This document shows, in pieces, positions 1-7,136 of a stretch of DNA of 15,015 bases. This DNA comes from Clostridiales bacterium UBA7285 (GTDB lineage Bacteria; Bacillota; Clostridia; Peptostreptococcales; Anaerovoracaceae): contig DKRJ01000001.1 of NCBI GenBank assembly GCA_002472145.1, forward strand, positions 1-15,015, in the 5' to 3' direction. Made by a program: the position numbers and the translations under genes. Positions within the stretch are counted from its first letter, which is position 1; each line of letters opens with the position of its first letter. The notes under the pieces were generated by a model. The model saw only the letters and a list, made by a program, of their open reading frames with translations. It was not told where the DNA came from and searched no databases.

Positions 1-71
1 ACTTTTGGCGACCTAATCATAAAATAAATGTATAGTGAATAAGTTGGTGTAAAAAACCATCTGATCATACA

Positions 72-281
72 TTGAAAAATAAAATACACGGAATTTTCAT
101 TAAGAGGTATAAGATCAAATCGACTACGATCTCAGAATTCTCCGCGCTGTCCGGACTCGGAAAGAGCAACGTCAACAGGATCGTAAGCCACCTGGAGGCG
201 GCCGGCTATATAGAGACTGTCGGCGTGCAGCCGCTCGAAAGCGCAGGCAGGCCGATGAGGCTCTTCAGGTTCAAATTCTGA
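72..281 (+). CDS. Small winged-helix (MarR/ROK-like) DNA-binding protein
   Basis: This 69-residue protein appears to be a single winged helix-turn-helix. Residues about 18-43 read as helix, turn and recognition helix (ISEFSALSGLGKSNVNRIVS), followed by HLEAAGYI and a GRP-containing wing near residue 59, as in the DNA-binding domains of MarR and ROK regulators. No effector domain follows. The only usable start is a TTG with no recognisable ribosome binding site, and the frame is open back to a stop at 36-38, so the protein could be a fragment of a larger regulator. It ends 21 bp before bioY on the same strand, which makes it a plausible regulator of biotin uptake, but that is inference from position. 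It is not BirA, because the biotin ligase domain is absent. Confidence 0.5.
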   Translation: MKNKIHGIFIKRYKIKSTTISEFSALSGLGKSNVNRIVSHLEAAGYIETVGVQPLESAGRPMRLFRFKF

Positions 282-302
282 CTTGACACACTGTATTATT
301 CG

Positions 303-860
303 ATGGATACGAGAAAGCAAAACGAGAAACTGAGAAAACTTGTTACGGCAGCGGTATGCGCCGGCATGCTGTGCGTCGTCGGACCAATCTCGATCCCTGT
401 AGGACCGGTCCCGATCGCGCTGACTAACCTGGCGCTTTTCTTTTTGACGTTCGTCGCCGGGACGGGAACGGCCGTCACGGCGTGCGCTATATATCTGCTT
501 CTGGGATTTGCCGGTGTGCCTGTCTTCGCCGGGTTCTCCGGAGGGGCTCACGTCCTCTTCGGACCGACGGGAGGATACCTGATCGGGTATATCCCCATGA
601 TCCTGGTCATGGGACCGTTCGTGTCACGCTATCCGGAAAGGCGCGCGCTCTGCACGCTCGTGACGTTCTGCGCCACCATGGTGCTTTACGCCATCGGGAC
701 AGTCTGGTACATGGCAGTTACGGGATCGGGCGCAGCGGCGGCGCTCATTACATGCGTCCTGCCGTTTGCGGCTGAGGACTTCCTGAAAGGGCTTCTGGCC
801 GCAGTGGCCGCGCCGGGACTCGCCCGCAGGATAAAAAGCGCGGTCAGGGCAGATAGTTAA
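303..860 (+). CDS. bioY: BioY, biotin ECF transporter S component
   Basis: This is the membrane-embedded biotin-binding subunit of an energy-coupling factor transporter. The 185-residue length is normal for the family. The diagnostic segments are present: an N-terminal helix leading into ISIPVGPVPIALTNL (about residues 29-43), the FAGFSGGAHVLFGPTGGYLIG block (about 75-95), and roughly six hydrophobic segments in total. No bioM/bioN-like ATPase or T component is adjacent, so it probably uses a shared ECF module encoded elsewhere, as is common in Bacillota. The ATG lacks a clear Shine-Dalgarno sequence, unlike most genes in this window. Translation may be coupled to the preceding small regulator gene or the site may simply be weak. 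It converges on the 1007-1294 gene, with a 32-bp tandem repeat between the two. Confidence 0.92.
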   Translation: MDTRKQNEKLRKLVTAAVCAGMLCVVGPISIPVGPVPIALTNLALFFLTFVAGTGTAVTACAIYLLLGFAGVPVFAGFSGGAHVLFGPTGGYLIGYIPMILVMGPFVSRYPERRALCTLVTFCATMVLYAIGTVWYMAVTGSGAAAALITCVLPFAAEDFLKGLLAAVAAPGLARRIKSAVRADS

Positions 861-875
861 AGGAAAAAACAACAC

Positions 876-1003
876 TTGCGCATCGGTACACCGCCGTGCA
901 AGAACACTTGCGCATCGGTACAACGCCGTGCTGGAAAATTCGCGCATCGGTACACCGCCGTGCTGGAAAATTTGCGCAGCGATACACCGCCGTGCGTGGC
1001 CGG
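876..1003 (+). repeat. Four tandem copies of a 32-bp repeat
   Basis: Four units start at 876, 908, 940 and 972, with an exact 32-bp period and no spacers. The shared core is GCGCATCGGTACACCGCCG, followed by TGC and a variable tail (AAGAACAC, then TGGAAAAT twice). Units 1-3 are nearly identical; unit 4 has degenerated in the core and tail. The core contains a small inverted repeat (CGGT-AC-ACCG) that could fold on either strand. The array begins 15 bp after the bioY stop and ends just before the stop of the convergent 1007-1294 gene, so it fills the whole space between two 3' ends. I see no U-rich tract, so it is not a standard terminator. Confidence 0.93.
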
Positions 1004-1006
1004 GAT

Positions 1007-1294
1007 TCAGTAATCAACGACCTCGGGAACGATCCCGTGGCGTCTGATCGCTTCAAGGGCGGCCTCCCTGTCGGACTCGCGGACGCGCACGTAATATATG
1101 TCGCGGTCAGGCTTCTTTCCGCCGCCGAAATCGCGCGGGTCCAGCATTCCGCCTATCCCGTTGGGCGATACGGCGTCGCCGAAATAATGGCCTGCGCTGA
1201 CGTGCCTGATGCCCTCGTCCTTTAGGACTTTCTTTATCTGGCGCCACGTTTCGGCGTCTTTTTTCTTGAATATTTCAACCTTTTCTTCGAACAT
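1007..1294 (-). CDS. Conserved-looking 95-residue protein, possibly DUF2007-like
   Basis: This small soluble protein has no signal peptide or membrane segment. An N-terminal helix (residues about 10-27, ending KDEGIRHV) leads to a glycine-rich middle, then a strand YYVRVRES and a final helix (DREAALEAIRRHGI). This alpha-beta order resembles the DUF2007 family of putative signal-transducing proteins, but the match is by pattern only and uncertain. The ATG is preceded by GAGG at good spacing. The gene lies 15 bp downstream of the VWA gene on the same strand, so it is very likely the last cistron of the moxR/VWA cluster. Function unknown. Confidence 0.7.
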   Translation of the reverse strand: MFEEKVEIFKKKDAETWRQIKKVLKDEGIRHVSAGHYFGDAVSPNGIGGMLDPRDFGGGKKPDRDIYYVRVRESDREAALEAIRRHGIVPEVVDY

Positions 1295-1309
1295 CCGGTA
1301 CCTCGTTCC

Positions 1310-3064
1310 CTAATTCCTCAGTTCGGTCAGCGTCCTGGACAGCAGGGCCGCTATGTGCGACGCGAGCCCGCCTATCTCCCGGACGGCTGTATATTCGCTT
1401 CCGTATATGAGATGAACGTTGTCGACGTGAGCGGTCGATCCGAGATAGACCGCCACGGTGTGGATCCCGCTTTCGCGGATGCTCCTGACCGTGTCCGCCG
1501 TGTCCAGCACAGCCGCCTCGCCGCTGTACTCGCGCTCGCGGACTTTGCCGGGCTCCGGAGGCATGCGCGTGCTGTCGTCGGGGTTCGCGTCGGTCAGGAT
1601 AAACAGGATCCTCTCGCAGCCCGTTCCCTCTCTGTCCTCTCGTATCAGCCGCGCGGCGGTTTCGAGCGCCAGCCCGTCGCGGTTCCATCCGGCGGCGAAA
1701 TATCGCATGATCCCCGAGTCGTCGCTCTGATCGTAGTTCTTCAGGATCTGCAGGACCGTATACCCGCGCAGCGAGCGAAACGCCGTGACGCGAGCCGGTA
1801 TGCGGCATTTTTCAAGGGCTTTAACGATTATATGCGTCTGTGCGGCGATGACCTCCTGATAGTCGAGGCGCGAAGCAGACGCGTCCAGAAGGATGTCGAT
1901 CCTGATGCGGTGCTCGAGTTCATCTCCCGGCGAAGTGAAAACGTCAGGATCATGCAGGACCGGCAGCCTGTATGCCAGCGAAGGGTCGAGCTTCCCTCTG
2001 TTCGATTTCTCGGGCAGAGGTTCTGCGTACGTCGCCAAAACCGTATCGAGCGCGGCCGCAAGGGACCTGACGGACGACTCGACGAGCGCGCCTGACTTTT
2101 CGATATATTTTTTGTTGCGCTCTTCCTGTGCTCTCATGCCGACGGATATGCGCTCCGTCTCGCGGTCCGGACCCTTTGCCTTTCCGGCGTCCGGGACGAA
2201 ACTGCCCGCTATGTAGAGACGGCAGTTTTCGTGTGCGCCTGTGCAGAGTTCGTCCTCGAGGACACGCATCTCCGGGTCGGTGAAATAGCACGGCCCGAAA
2301 ATATTTTTTATGAAATCCTCATCCTCGGGCGAAGTGACAGAAGTGTTCCTGCCGCGCGACAGTTCGCGGGTCGGGCCTTTGGCGCCGCTTCCCGTGCCGC
2401 TTTGCCTGATCAGCAGGGAATCGCGCTCGTGCGTCTCGCGGTTCATGACTTTGCCGAGGATGCCGGCGATGCGCCTGCTCACCGCGATCCGGGACGCGCC
2501 GGATGAGCCTGAGGAAAAGAGACCGAAATTCTCTTCAAGTATCCTGCGAAGAGCGGAGATGACTCCGTCCGTATCGAGGTCGCCGGAAAGTTTAAGCTCG
2601 TCTGCGAGCCTTCTGGCGCCGGGACCCAGCGCAGGCCGCTTCTGTCCGGCTGCGTCGCACCAGCGCGCCTCGAGCTGCTCGTATATCTTAGCGTTCGTCA
2701 TCATCTGTTCCTGACGCGACATGCTGCCGCGGGAGGCGAGAAACGCGGACGCGTGCGATCTTCTCAGAACCGCGAGGATAGGGCGTTCCTTTACTTCTTT
2801 TTCATACAGGCAGTTTTCCAGCGCAAGCCAAACGAGCGCGTCACAGTCTTCCTCGCGGACGCTTCCGGAGTAGGAATCAAAGAACGCACTCATTTTTTCC
2901 TCGTCGAGCCACTTGACCGAGAGGCCTATTATAGTGTTCAGATACAGGTCGGGCTCGCCCTTTTCGAGGGCCAGGAACGGGGGCTTTACGTCATATCGCC
3001 CCGCGCCGTTCCAGACCTGTTCAGCCGCGCGCCGCTCCAGCGCGCTGTACTCGCGGCTTATCAT
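1310..3064 (-). CDS. VWA-domain protein of the NorD/CobT type, partner of MoxR ATPase
   Basis: The 584-residue protein has a long helical N-terminal region, a low-complexity charged linker (about 220-250) and a C-terminal von Willebrand factor A domain (about 386-584). The metal-ion-dependent adhesion site is intact: D394-x-S396-x-S398 in ILLDASASR, the N461-R-D-G motif typical of NorD and CobT proteins, and D492 in LTDANPDD. There is no signal peptide or membrane segment, so it should be cytoplasmic. In NorD/NorQ and CobT/CobS, such proteins act with a MoxR-type AAA+ ATPase to insert metals or activate enzymes; the ATPase here is the adjacent upstream gene. The start has a good site (AAAGGAG, 7 nt spacing). 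No nor or cob genes are nearby, so the client is unknown. The gene is 113 bp downstream of moxR, separated by a repeat and hairpin. Confidence 0.88.
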   Translation of the reverse strand: MISREYSALERRAAEQVWNGAGRYDVKPPFLALEKGEPDLYLNTIIGLSVKWLDEEKMSAFFDSYSGSVREEDCDALVWLALENCLYEKEVKERPILAVLRRSHASAFLASRGSMSRQEQMMTNAKIYEQLEARWCDAAGQKRPALGPGARRLADELKLSGDLDTDGVISALRRILEENFGLFSSGSSGASRIAVSRRIAGILGKVMNRETHERDSLLIRQSGTGSGAKGPTRELSRGRNTSVTSPEDEDFIKNIFGPCYFTDPEMRVLEDELCTGAHENCRLYIAGSFVPDAGKAKGPDRETERISVGMRAQEERNKKYIEKSGALVESSVRSLAAALDTVLATYAEPLPEKSNRGKLDPSLAYRLPVLHDPDVFTSPGDELEHRIRIDILLDASASRLDYQEVIAAQTHIIVKALEKCRIPARVTAFRSLRGYTVLQILKNYDQSDDSGIMRYFAAGWNRDGLALETAARLIREDREGTGCERILFILTDANPDDSTRMPPEPGKVREREYSGEAAVLDTADTVRSIRESGIHTVAVYLGSTAHVDNVHLIYGSEYTAVREIGGLASHIAALLSRTLTELRN

Positions 3065-3093
3065 GCCGGAACTCCTTTGCTATACGTGCCGGA

Positions 3094-3159
3094 CCGCTGC
3101 GGTTGTCTCAGGCCGCTGCGGTTGTCTCAGGCCGCTGCGGGTGTGCCGGGCCGCAGCGG
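3094..3159 (-). repeat. 19-bp repeats with a perfect hairpin between moxR and the VWA gene
   Basis: The unit CCGCTGCGGTTGTCTCAGG starts at 3094 and 3113, and its first nine bases recur at 3132, giving an exact 19-bp period. The third CCGCTGCGG (3132-3140) is followed after 10 nt by its perfect complement CCGCAGCGG (3151-3159). In the minus-strand transcript a single CCGCTGCGG arm therefore has three alternative pairing partners. There is no U-tract, so the element is more likely an mRNA-processing, stabilising or attenuating structure inside the operon than a full terminator. The nearest arm lies 18 nt after the moxR stop. Confidence 0.85.
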
Positions 3160-3177
3160 GCAGCCCGGACCGGGAAG

Positions 3178-4101
3178 TCACGCGAAGACTTCTTTTGCCG
3201 TCAGATCCTGAGGGATGCGGGCCTCGATGACGTCGCGGATCAGTTTGCGCTCGTAGTTGTCGAATGATTTGTCGGTTATAGTCATTTCGAGGGCTTCGCC
3301 GCTCGTCAGGCCGCATCTGATCAGCGAAAGAGCGTCCAGCAGGCCGCGCAGGTCTACCGCGCGCTCGGAGATGTCAGCGTGTTCGGCCTTTTTCTGCAGG
3401 TCGTAGAACAACTTCATGAACTGTCCCGCGATATCTTCTTTGACGTCAGGGAACGAGCGCGTGACGAGCTTATACAGGTCCTGCTCTTCGATGACAGGCA
3501 TCTCGAGCACGGCAAAACGCGAACAAAGCGCCTCGTTCAGGTCGCGCGTCCCCGCGTAGCCGTAGTTCATCGTAGCTATGAAGCGCGCAGCCGGATCCAT
3601 CTCGACTCTGTCGTATCCCGGGAGGTCGAGCACGCGCCTGAAATCGAGGATGGAGTGAAGCACCGCCAGAGCCTCGTTCTTTGCCATATTGATCTCGTCG
3701 AGCACGCCGAAGCCGCCGTTCTCTGCGCAGAGGGTGACCGGGCCGGGACGGAAGGTGACTCTGGTCCCGTCGTAAGTGTCTGAGCCGATCAGGTATGCCG
3801 CGTCCACGTTCACGTGGAAGGAGACGTCCCACGACGGGCGCCCCAGGACAGCCGCGAGGTTCTCGGCGAGCACGTTTTTGCCGGTGGCCTTAGGTCCGAT
3901 CAGGAGCAGGTTCCTGCCCGCGAGAAGCGCGGCAAGCGCCCTGCGCCAGATGGCTGTGCCGTAATAGAAATATTCGGGTTCCGGTACGCGGTAGGCCCAT
4001 TTTTCGTCGAGGGGATGAGCCGCGCGGAACTCTTCGACCCGCTCAAGCATTTCGGGATCGGGATTTTCTTCTTTAAAAAGTTCGAGAGGCGTTTTTTCCA
4101 T
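3178..4101 (-). CDS. MoxR-family AAA+ ATPase
   Basis: This is a cytoplasmic AAA+ ATPase of 307 residues, the usual length for MoxR/NorQ/CobS-type proteins. Visible motifs are Walker A G69PKATGKN76, Walker B VLDEIN (133-138), sensor 1 in ATMNYG (N179), and the arginine finger in ALCSRF (R195). The segment DLNEALCSRF and the TFRPGPVTL motif ahead of Walker B are typical of the MoxR/NorQ branch. It should form a hexamer that hydrolyses ATP to remodel a client together with the downstream VWA protein. The start is well supported (GGAGG, about 10 nt before ATG). The upstream membrane-protein gene is only 35 bp away and co-directional, consistent with one transcript. Confidence 0.93.
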   Translation of the reverse strand: MEKTPLELFKEENPDPEMLERVEEFRAAHPLDEKWAYRVPEPEYFYYGTAIWRRALAALLAGRNLLLIGPKATGKNVLAENLAAVLGRPSWDVSFHVNVDAAYLIGSDTYDGTRVTFRPGPVTLCAENGGFGVLDEINMAKNEALAVLHSILDFRRVLDLPGYDRVEMDPAARFIATMNYGYAGTRDLNEALCSRFAVLEMPVIEEQDLYKLVTRSFPDVKEDIAGQFMKLFYDLQKKAEHADISERAVDLRGLLDALSLIRCGLTSGEALEMTITDKSFDNYERKLIRDVIEARIPQDLTAKEVFA

Positions 4102-4136
4102 TCCGGTATTTCCTCCGTTTCAAAATAGAAGGCGCA

Positions 4137-5144
4137 TCACTCGTAGTTGCTGACCATGAAGAGCGGCTTGACGGTGATAACTTCGTCGTATTCCTTCTGC
4201 GATACGGTCACGGAACTGTTCAGCTTCTTCAGGTCATCGACCATGACGTCGAATGCCTGTTTTTCGTCTGTCGCGCGGCCTTCGCGGACGACCCTGATCA
4301 TCCTGTCGATGACGATCGGGTGGGCGTAGCGAGCCGGGACCGGGAAATCATCAGCGCCTTCTTTGATGTAATCGTCGAGCGCCTGAACGGCCGCGTCCCA
4401 TTCCGCCTGCATGGAGGCTTTGTTCCGCGTGTGCGTCGGGATTATCTGCGTGGCCCCGATCATCATTATGGCGGCAAAACCGAAGAGCAGGTAGTAGAGG
4501 CCGCTGTTCTTATGCGCCGCGACGGCGTAGATGCCGAAAATTATCAGCGCGACGGCGACGGCTGCGAGGCCGTAGGCTCCGAACTTGAACGAAGGCGGGA
4601 TGCTGTCCACGATGCGCTTTTCCTTTGCGGCGTTCGAAAGGCGGTCGCTCAGATCGCGCCGCTTCTGCAGGTAGTCACGGCATTCCGTCAGGTAGTCGAC
4701 GGTGTCCTGAGCCTCCGGCGGGAGTTCCTTCAGATATTTCGCTTCTTCTGCCTCTATCGCTTCGCGCAGGCGCTGTTCGGCTTTGGCGCTGCGGGTAGGG
4801 ATCTCCGGATGCTCGCGGGCTATAACCTCGAGCAGGTCGTCGACCTGATTCTCGTACTTGAAGTTGCAGCGCTTCGTCTCGCCGTTTTTCAGCTGTACGA
4901 CAAAGTACGGCATGGTGCCGAACACTCCTTTGCCGGAGAAGCCTCCGCGGCTCATCGCGACCTGCTTGAAGACGCGTGAAATGTCTTCGTATTTAACGTA
5001 ATATCTGCGGGAAATGTAGAAACTGTTCAGATAGAGAGCTTTATCGCCGACTCCGCATCTGCCGATCTTACGCATGGTCCTGAGGTCCTCGTCGAGCGCA
5101 TCGGGGCTGAGTTCGTTTACTCCTATCAGCATTGGTTTGAACAT
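4137..5144 (-). CDS. Two-TM membrane protein with N-terminal PH-like region, function unknown
   Basis: I do not recognise a named family. With the ATG at 5144 the protein has 335 residues. Residues about 20-105 read as alternating short strands (ALYLNSFYISRRYYVKYEDI, then YFVVQLKNGETKRCNF), like the small PH-like domains of bacterial membrane proteins. A charged, probably coiled-coil stretch follows (about 118-178). Two hydrophobic segments (about 189-209 and 215-234) form a hairpin, and a soluble C-terminal part follows. A GTG at 5189 would add 15 residues, but that codon lies in the loop of a 6-bp inverted repeat and has a poor ribosome site, whereas the ATG at 5144 has AAAGGA about 10 nt upstream. 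As first gene of the moxR/VWA cluster it may be the membrane anchor or client. Confidence 0.8.
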   Translation of the reverse strand: MFKPMLIGVNELSPDALDEDLRTMRKIGRCGVGDKALYLNSFYISRRYYVKYEDISRVFKQVAMSRGGFSGKGVFGTMPYFVVQLKNGETKRCNFKYENQVDDLLEVIAREHPEIPTRSAKAEQRLREAIEAEEAKYLKELPPEAQDTVDYLTECRDYLQKRRDLSDRLSNAAKEKRIVDSIPPSFKFGAYGLAAVAVALIIFGIYAVAAHKNSGLYYLLFGFAAIMMIGATQIIPTHTRNKASMQAEWDAAVQALDDYIKEGADDFPVPARYAHPIVIDRMIRVVREGRATDEKQAFDVMVDDLKKLNSSVTVSQKEYDEVITVKPLFMVSNYE

Positions 5145-5215
5145 ATGGCGTTTTCCTTTCGCTCTGATATCGCATCGGACGTATCGCACCGTCCGTTCTC
5201 TTTATTACCACGATA

Positions 5216-5244
5216 ATTATAGATTAAAAAATGCGGCAGGGAAA
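5216..5244 (-). promoter_or_regulatory. Candidate promoter of the membrane protein/moxR/VWA cluster
   Basis: On the minus strand a perfect TATAAT (5221-5216) lies 17 bp from a weak TTTCCC (5244-5239). The predicted transcript would start near 5209, giving a leader of about 65 nt before the ATG at 5144. That leader contains the inverted repeat CGGACG/CGTCCG (arms 5176-5181 and 5190-5195). The -35 half lies inside the cstA terminator hairpin. The -10 is convincing and the -35 is not. Confidence 0.5.
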
Positions 5245-5256
5245 GCCCCGCCGCAT
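5225..5256 (-). terminator. Intrinsic terminator of cstA
   Basis: A hairpin at 5231-5256 has an 11-bp stem with one A/C mismatch (ATGCGGC and GGG paired with CCC and GCCGCAT) and an AAAG loop. In the minus-strand reading it is followed by six T residues (5231-5226). It lies 78 bp past the cstA stop codon and points the right way to end that transcript. It also separates cstA from the downstream moxR/VWA cluster. Confidence 0.9.
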
Positions 5257-5333
5257 CATGTTGTTTTTCCCGAAACCGCGCGGGATGCGCTTTGTTCGGA
5301 CTTCCCTTTACGCCGGTCCTTAAGCCGCGGAGA

Positions 5334-6797
5334 CTATGCTCTGGCGGCTGCCGTCTGCTTTCTCGCGGAACGGAGGAAGATGAACAGGAACAGCGCCGCT
5401 ACGATGATGCCTACAGGATACGATACCGCCGTGTTTGAGTTGAGGGCCTGGATGTGTCCGAGGCACTCAGGAGCCATTACGAAGTACGTAGCCGATACGG
5501 CGCTCATGAACGTGGCAGGAATGGCCGTGATCCAGAAGTTCTTGTGGTTCTTCATCAGATACATCGATGCCGCCCAGAGGACGATCATAGCCAGCGTCTG
5601 GTTCGACCAGCTGAAGTAGTTCCAGATGACGCTGTAGTCGATGAATCCGAACGTGTTGCCGAATCCGAGGAGTGCGCCGACGCCGAGTACAGGTATGCAG
5701 AGCGCGAGTCTGGTCTGCCATTTGCTCATATCGAGGCCGAACCAGTCAGCGAGCGTAAGACGTGCCGAACGGAACGCCGTGTCGCCCGAAGTGATAGGGC
5801 ACGCGATAACGCCGAGCATCGAGAGGATGACGCCGACCTTGCCCATCGTCTCGGAGCAGATGGTGTAGACTGTCGTCGAGTTTCCGCCGCCCGCGTCGAG
5901 GAGTCCCTGCGATCCGTAGAGCGCGCAGCCTGCCGCCGCCCAGATGAGGGCGATGATGCCTTCGGCTACCATGGCGCCGTAGAATACGAAGTGTCCCTGA
6001 CGCTCGGACTTAAGACATCTGGCCATCAGAGGCGACTGTGTCGAGTGGAAGCCGGAGATGGCGCCGCACGCAACCGTGATGAACATAAAGGACCAGACCG
6101 GTTTCCCGTTCGGGTGCATGTTGTAGAAGTGGCTCCAGAGTTCAGGCATTTCCTTGCCGCTCGTCAGCGTGCCGATGGCGACGCCGATGGCCATGATGAT
6201 GAGACAGATGCCGAATAGCGGGTAGATGCGGCCGATGATCTTATCGATCGAGATAAAGGTCGCGATGAAGTAGTAGATGAGGATCAGCAGGAGCCAGAAG
6301 GCAGCCTGTGTTACGACTCCGCTCGCTCCGTTGTTTTTGAACAGAACTACGAGCAGCCCGGCAGGTCCTACGGCAAATACGGTGCCGACCATGACGAGAA
6401 GTATTACGGAGAATACTCTCATGACGTTTTTCATGACAGGCCCGAGGTAAATGCCGGTGACCTCGGAGATGGCAGCGCCCCTGTTTCTTTCCGACAGCAT
6501 TCCGGAGAAATAGTCGTGGACTGCGCCGGCAAAGATGGTACCGAACGTGATCCAGAGGAACACGATAGGGCCCCACTCAGCGCCTGTGAGAGCGCCGAAG
6601 ATAGGACCGAGTCCGGCAATGTTGAGGAGCTGTACGAGGAATAATTTCCATTCCGGCATGACGACGTAGTCGACTCCGTCGTTGATAGCGACCGCAGGAG
6701 TCTCTCTGTCATCAGGCGCGAAGATTCTGTCGACGACTTTACCGTACGTAAAATAGCCGACAATGAGGATGATTAAGCAGATAAAGAACGAAACCAT
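5334..6797 (-). CDS. cstA: CstA-family carbon starvation transporter (short form)
   Basis: This is a polytopic inner-membrane transporter of the CstA/BtsT family, whose studied members import peptides or pyruvate. It has 487 residues, the short form common in Bacillota, against about 700 for Escherichia coli CstA. Recognisable family segments are the first helix (FFICLIILIVGYFTYGKVV), LNIAGLGPIFGALTGAEWGP (about 58-77), HDYFSGMLSERNRGAAISE (about 94-112), and GFHSTQSPLMARCLKSERQG in the middle of the protein; roughly a dozen hydrophobic segments follow. The start is very well supported by AAAGGAGGGG about 9 nt before ATG. It is monocistronic, ending in a clear terminator. The substrate cannot be told from sequence; a pyruvate or peptide role is family knowledge. 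Confidence 0.93.
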   Translation of the reverse strand: MVSFFICLIILIVGYFTYGKVVDRIFAPDDRETPAVAINDGVDYVVMPEWKLFLVQLLNIAGLGPIFGALTGAEWGPIVFLWITFGTIFAGAVHDYFSGMLSERNRGAAISEVTGIYLGPVMKNVMRVFSVILLVMVGTVFAVGPAGLLVVLFKNNGASGVVTQAAFWLLLILIYYFIATFISIDKIIGRIYPLFGICLIIMAIGVAIGTLTSGKEMPELWSHFYNMHPNGKPVWSFMFITVACGAISGFHSTQSPLMARCLKSERQGHFVFYGAMVAEGIIALIWAAAGCALYGSQGLLDAGGGNSTTVYTICSETMGKVGVILSMLGVIACPITSGDTAFRSARLTLADWFGLDMSKWQTRLALCIPVLGVGALLGFGNTFGFIDYSVIWNYFSWSNQTLAMIVLWAASMYLMKNHKNFWITAIPATFMSAVSATYFVMAPECLGHIQALNSNTAVSYPVGIIVAALFLFIFLRSARKQTAAARA

Positions 6798-7136
6798 AAA
6801 CTGCGTCCCCTCCTTTGATAATAATAATAAAAAACTGCTTCAGACGCCGAGAGGCATACGCCATAAAAAGCCGCCCGGATATCCGTTATTATTTTATCAC
6901 ACCGAAATCTTTTTAAACATTTTTTAGAAAATGTCGAGAAATTTTTTCACAAAACCGGCAAAGTGTATGGACAGCGGTTTATTTTATTTCTTTAAATTTT
7001 TCTTAATATGACGTTTTATTGCTCCTCATCCCCTTGACGAAAATCTCCCGGTAAACGAAAATATAACAGGACGGCGGGTCTCGTAAGTATACCGCTGGTC
7101 ACAGATAATTCTCGTTTTCCGGAGGTAAGAGCAAAA
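6798..7136. other. Intergenic region between divergent cstA and acyltransferase genes
   Basis: This 339-bp AT-rich gap separates two divergent genes. Its left part holds the cstA ribosome site (GGAGGGG near 6808-6814) and promoter. On the right, a TTGACG at 7034-7039 is the best -35 candidate for the acyltransferase gene, but the best -10 (TATAAC, 7062-7067) is 22 bp away, so no convincing promoter can be drawn. GGAGG at 7121-7125 serves the GTG start at 7137. No open reading frame of interest or stable RNA was seen. Confidence 0.6.
6891..6934 (-). promoter_or_regulatory. cstA promoter with an upstream 18-bp palindrome
   Basis: Reading the minus strand, an extended -10 (TG-A-TAAAAT, 6899-6891) lies about 95 bp before the cstA start. 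No good -35 is present. In its place is a perfect inverted repeat, ACATTTT-TTAG-AAAATGT on the plus strand (6917-6934), centred about 41 bp upstream of the likely transcription start. A weak -35 plus a palindrome at that distance is the arrangement expected for an activator site. The element is AT-rich, so chance is possible. Confidence 0.45.

Noticed and set aside
41..62. Biotin repressor (BirA) operator upstream of the regulator and bioY genes
   Set aside because: GGTGTAAAAAACC has some half-site resemblance, but spacing and arms do not fit the long inverted repeat known for BirA sites.
283..311. TTGACA as the -35 of a separate bioY promoter
   Set aside because: The sequence 17 bp downstream (GATACG) is a poor -10, and the resulting start would lie inside the bioY coding region.
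876..1003. CRISPR array
   Set aside because: The 32-bp units abut one another with no unique spacers, and no cas genes are present.
1355..2095. 246-codon open frame antisense to the VWA gene
   Set aside because: Arg/Val-rich shadow of a gene with an intact MIDAS motif; no ribosome site.
5145..5189. GTG at 5189 as start of the membrane protein gene
   Set aside because: It lies in the loop of the CGGACG/CGTCCG inverted repeat with a poor ribosome site; the ATG at 5144 has AAAGGA at proper distance.
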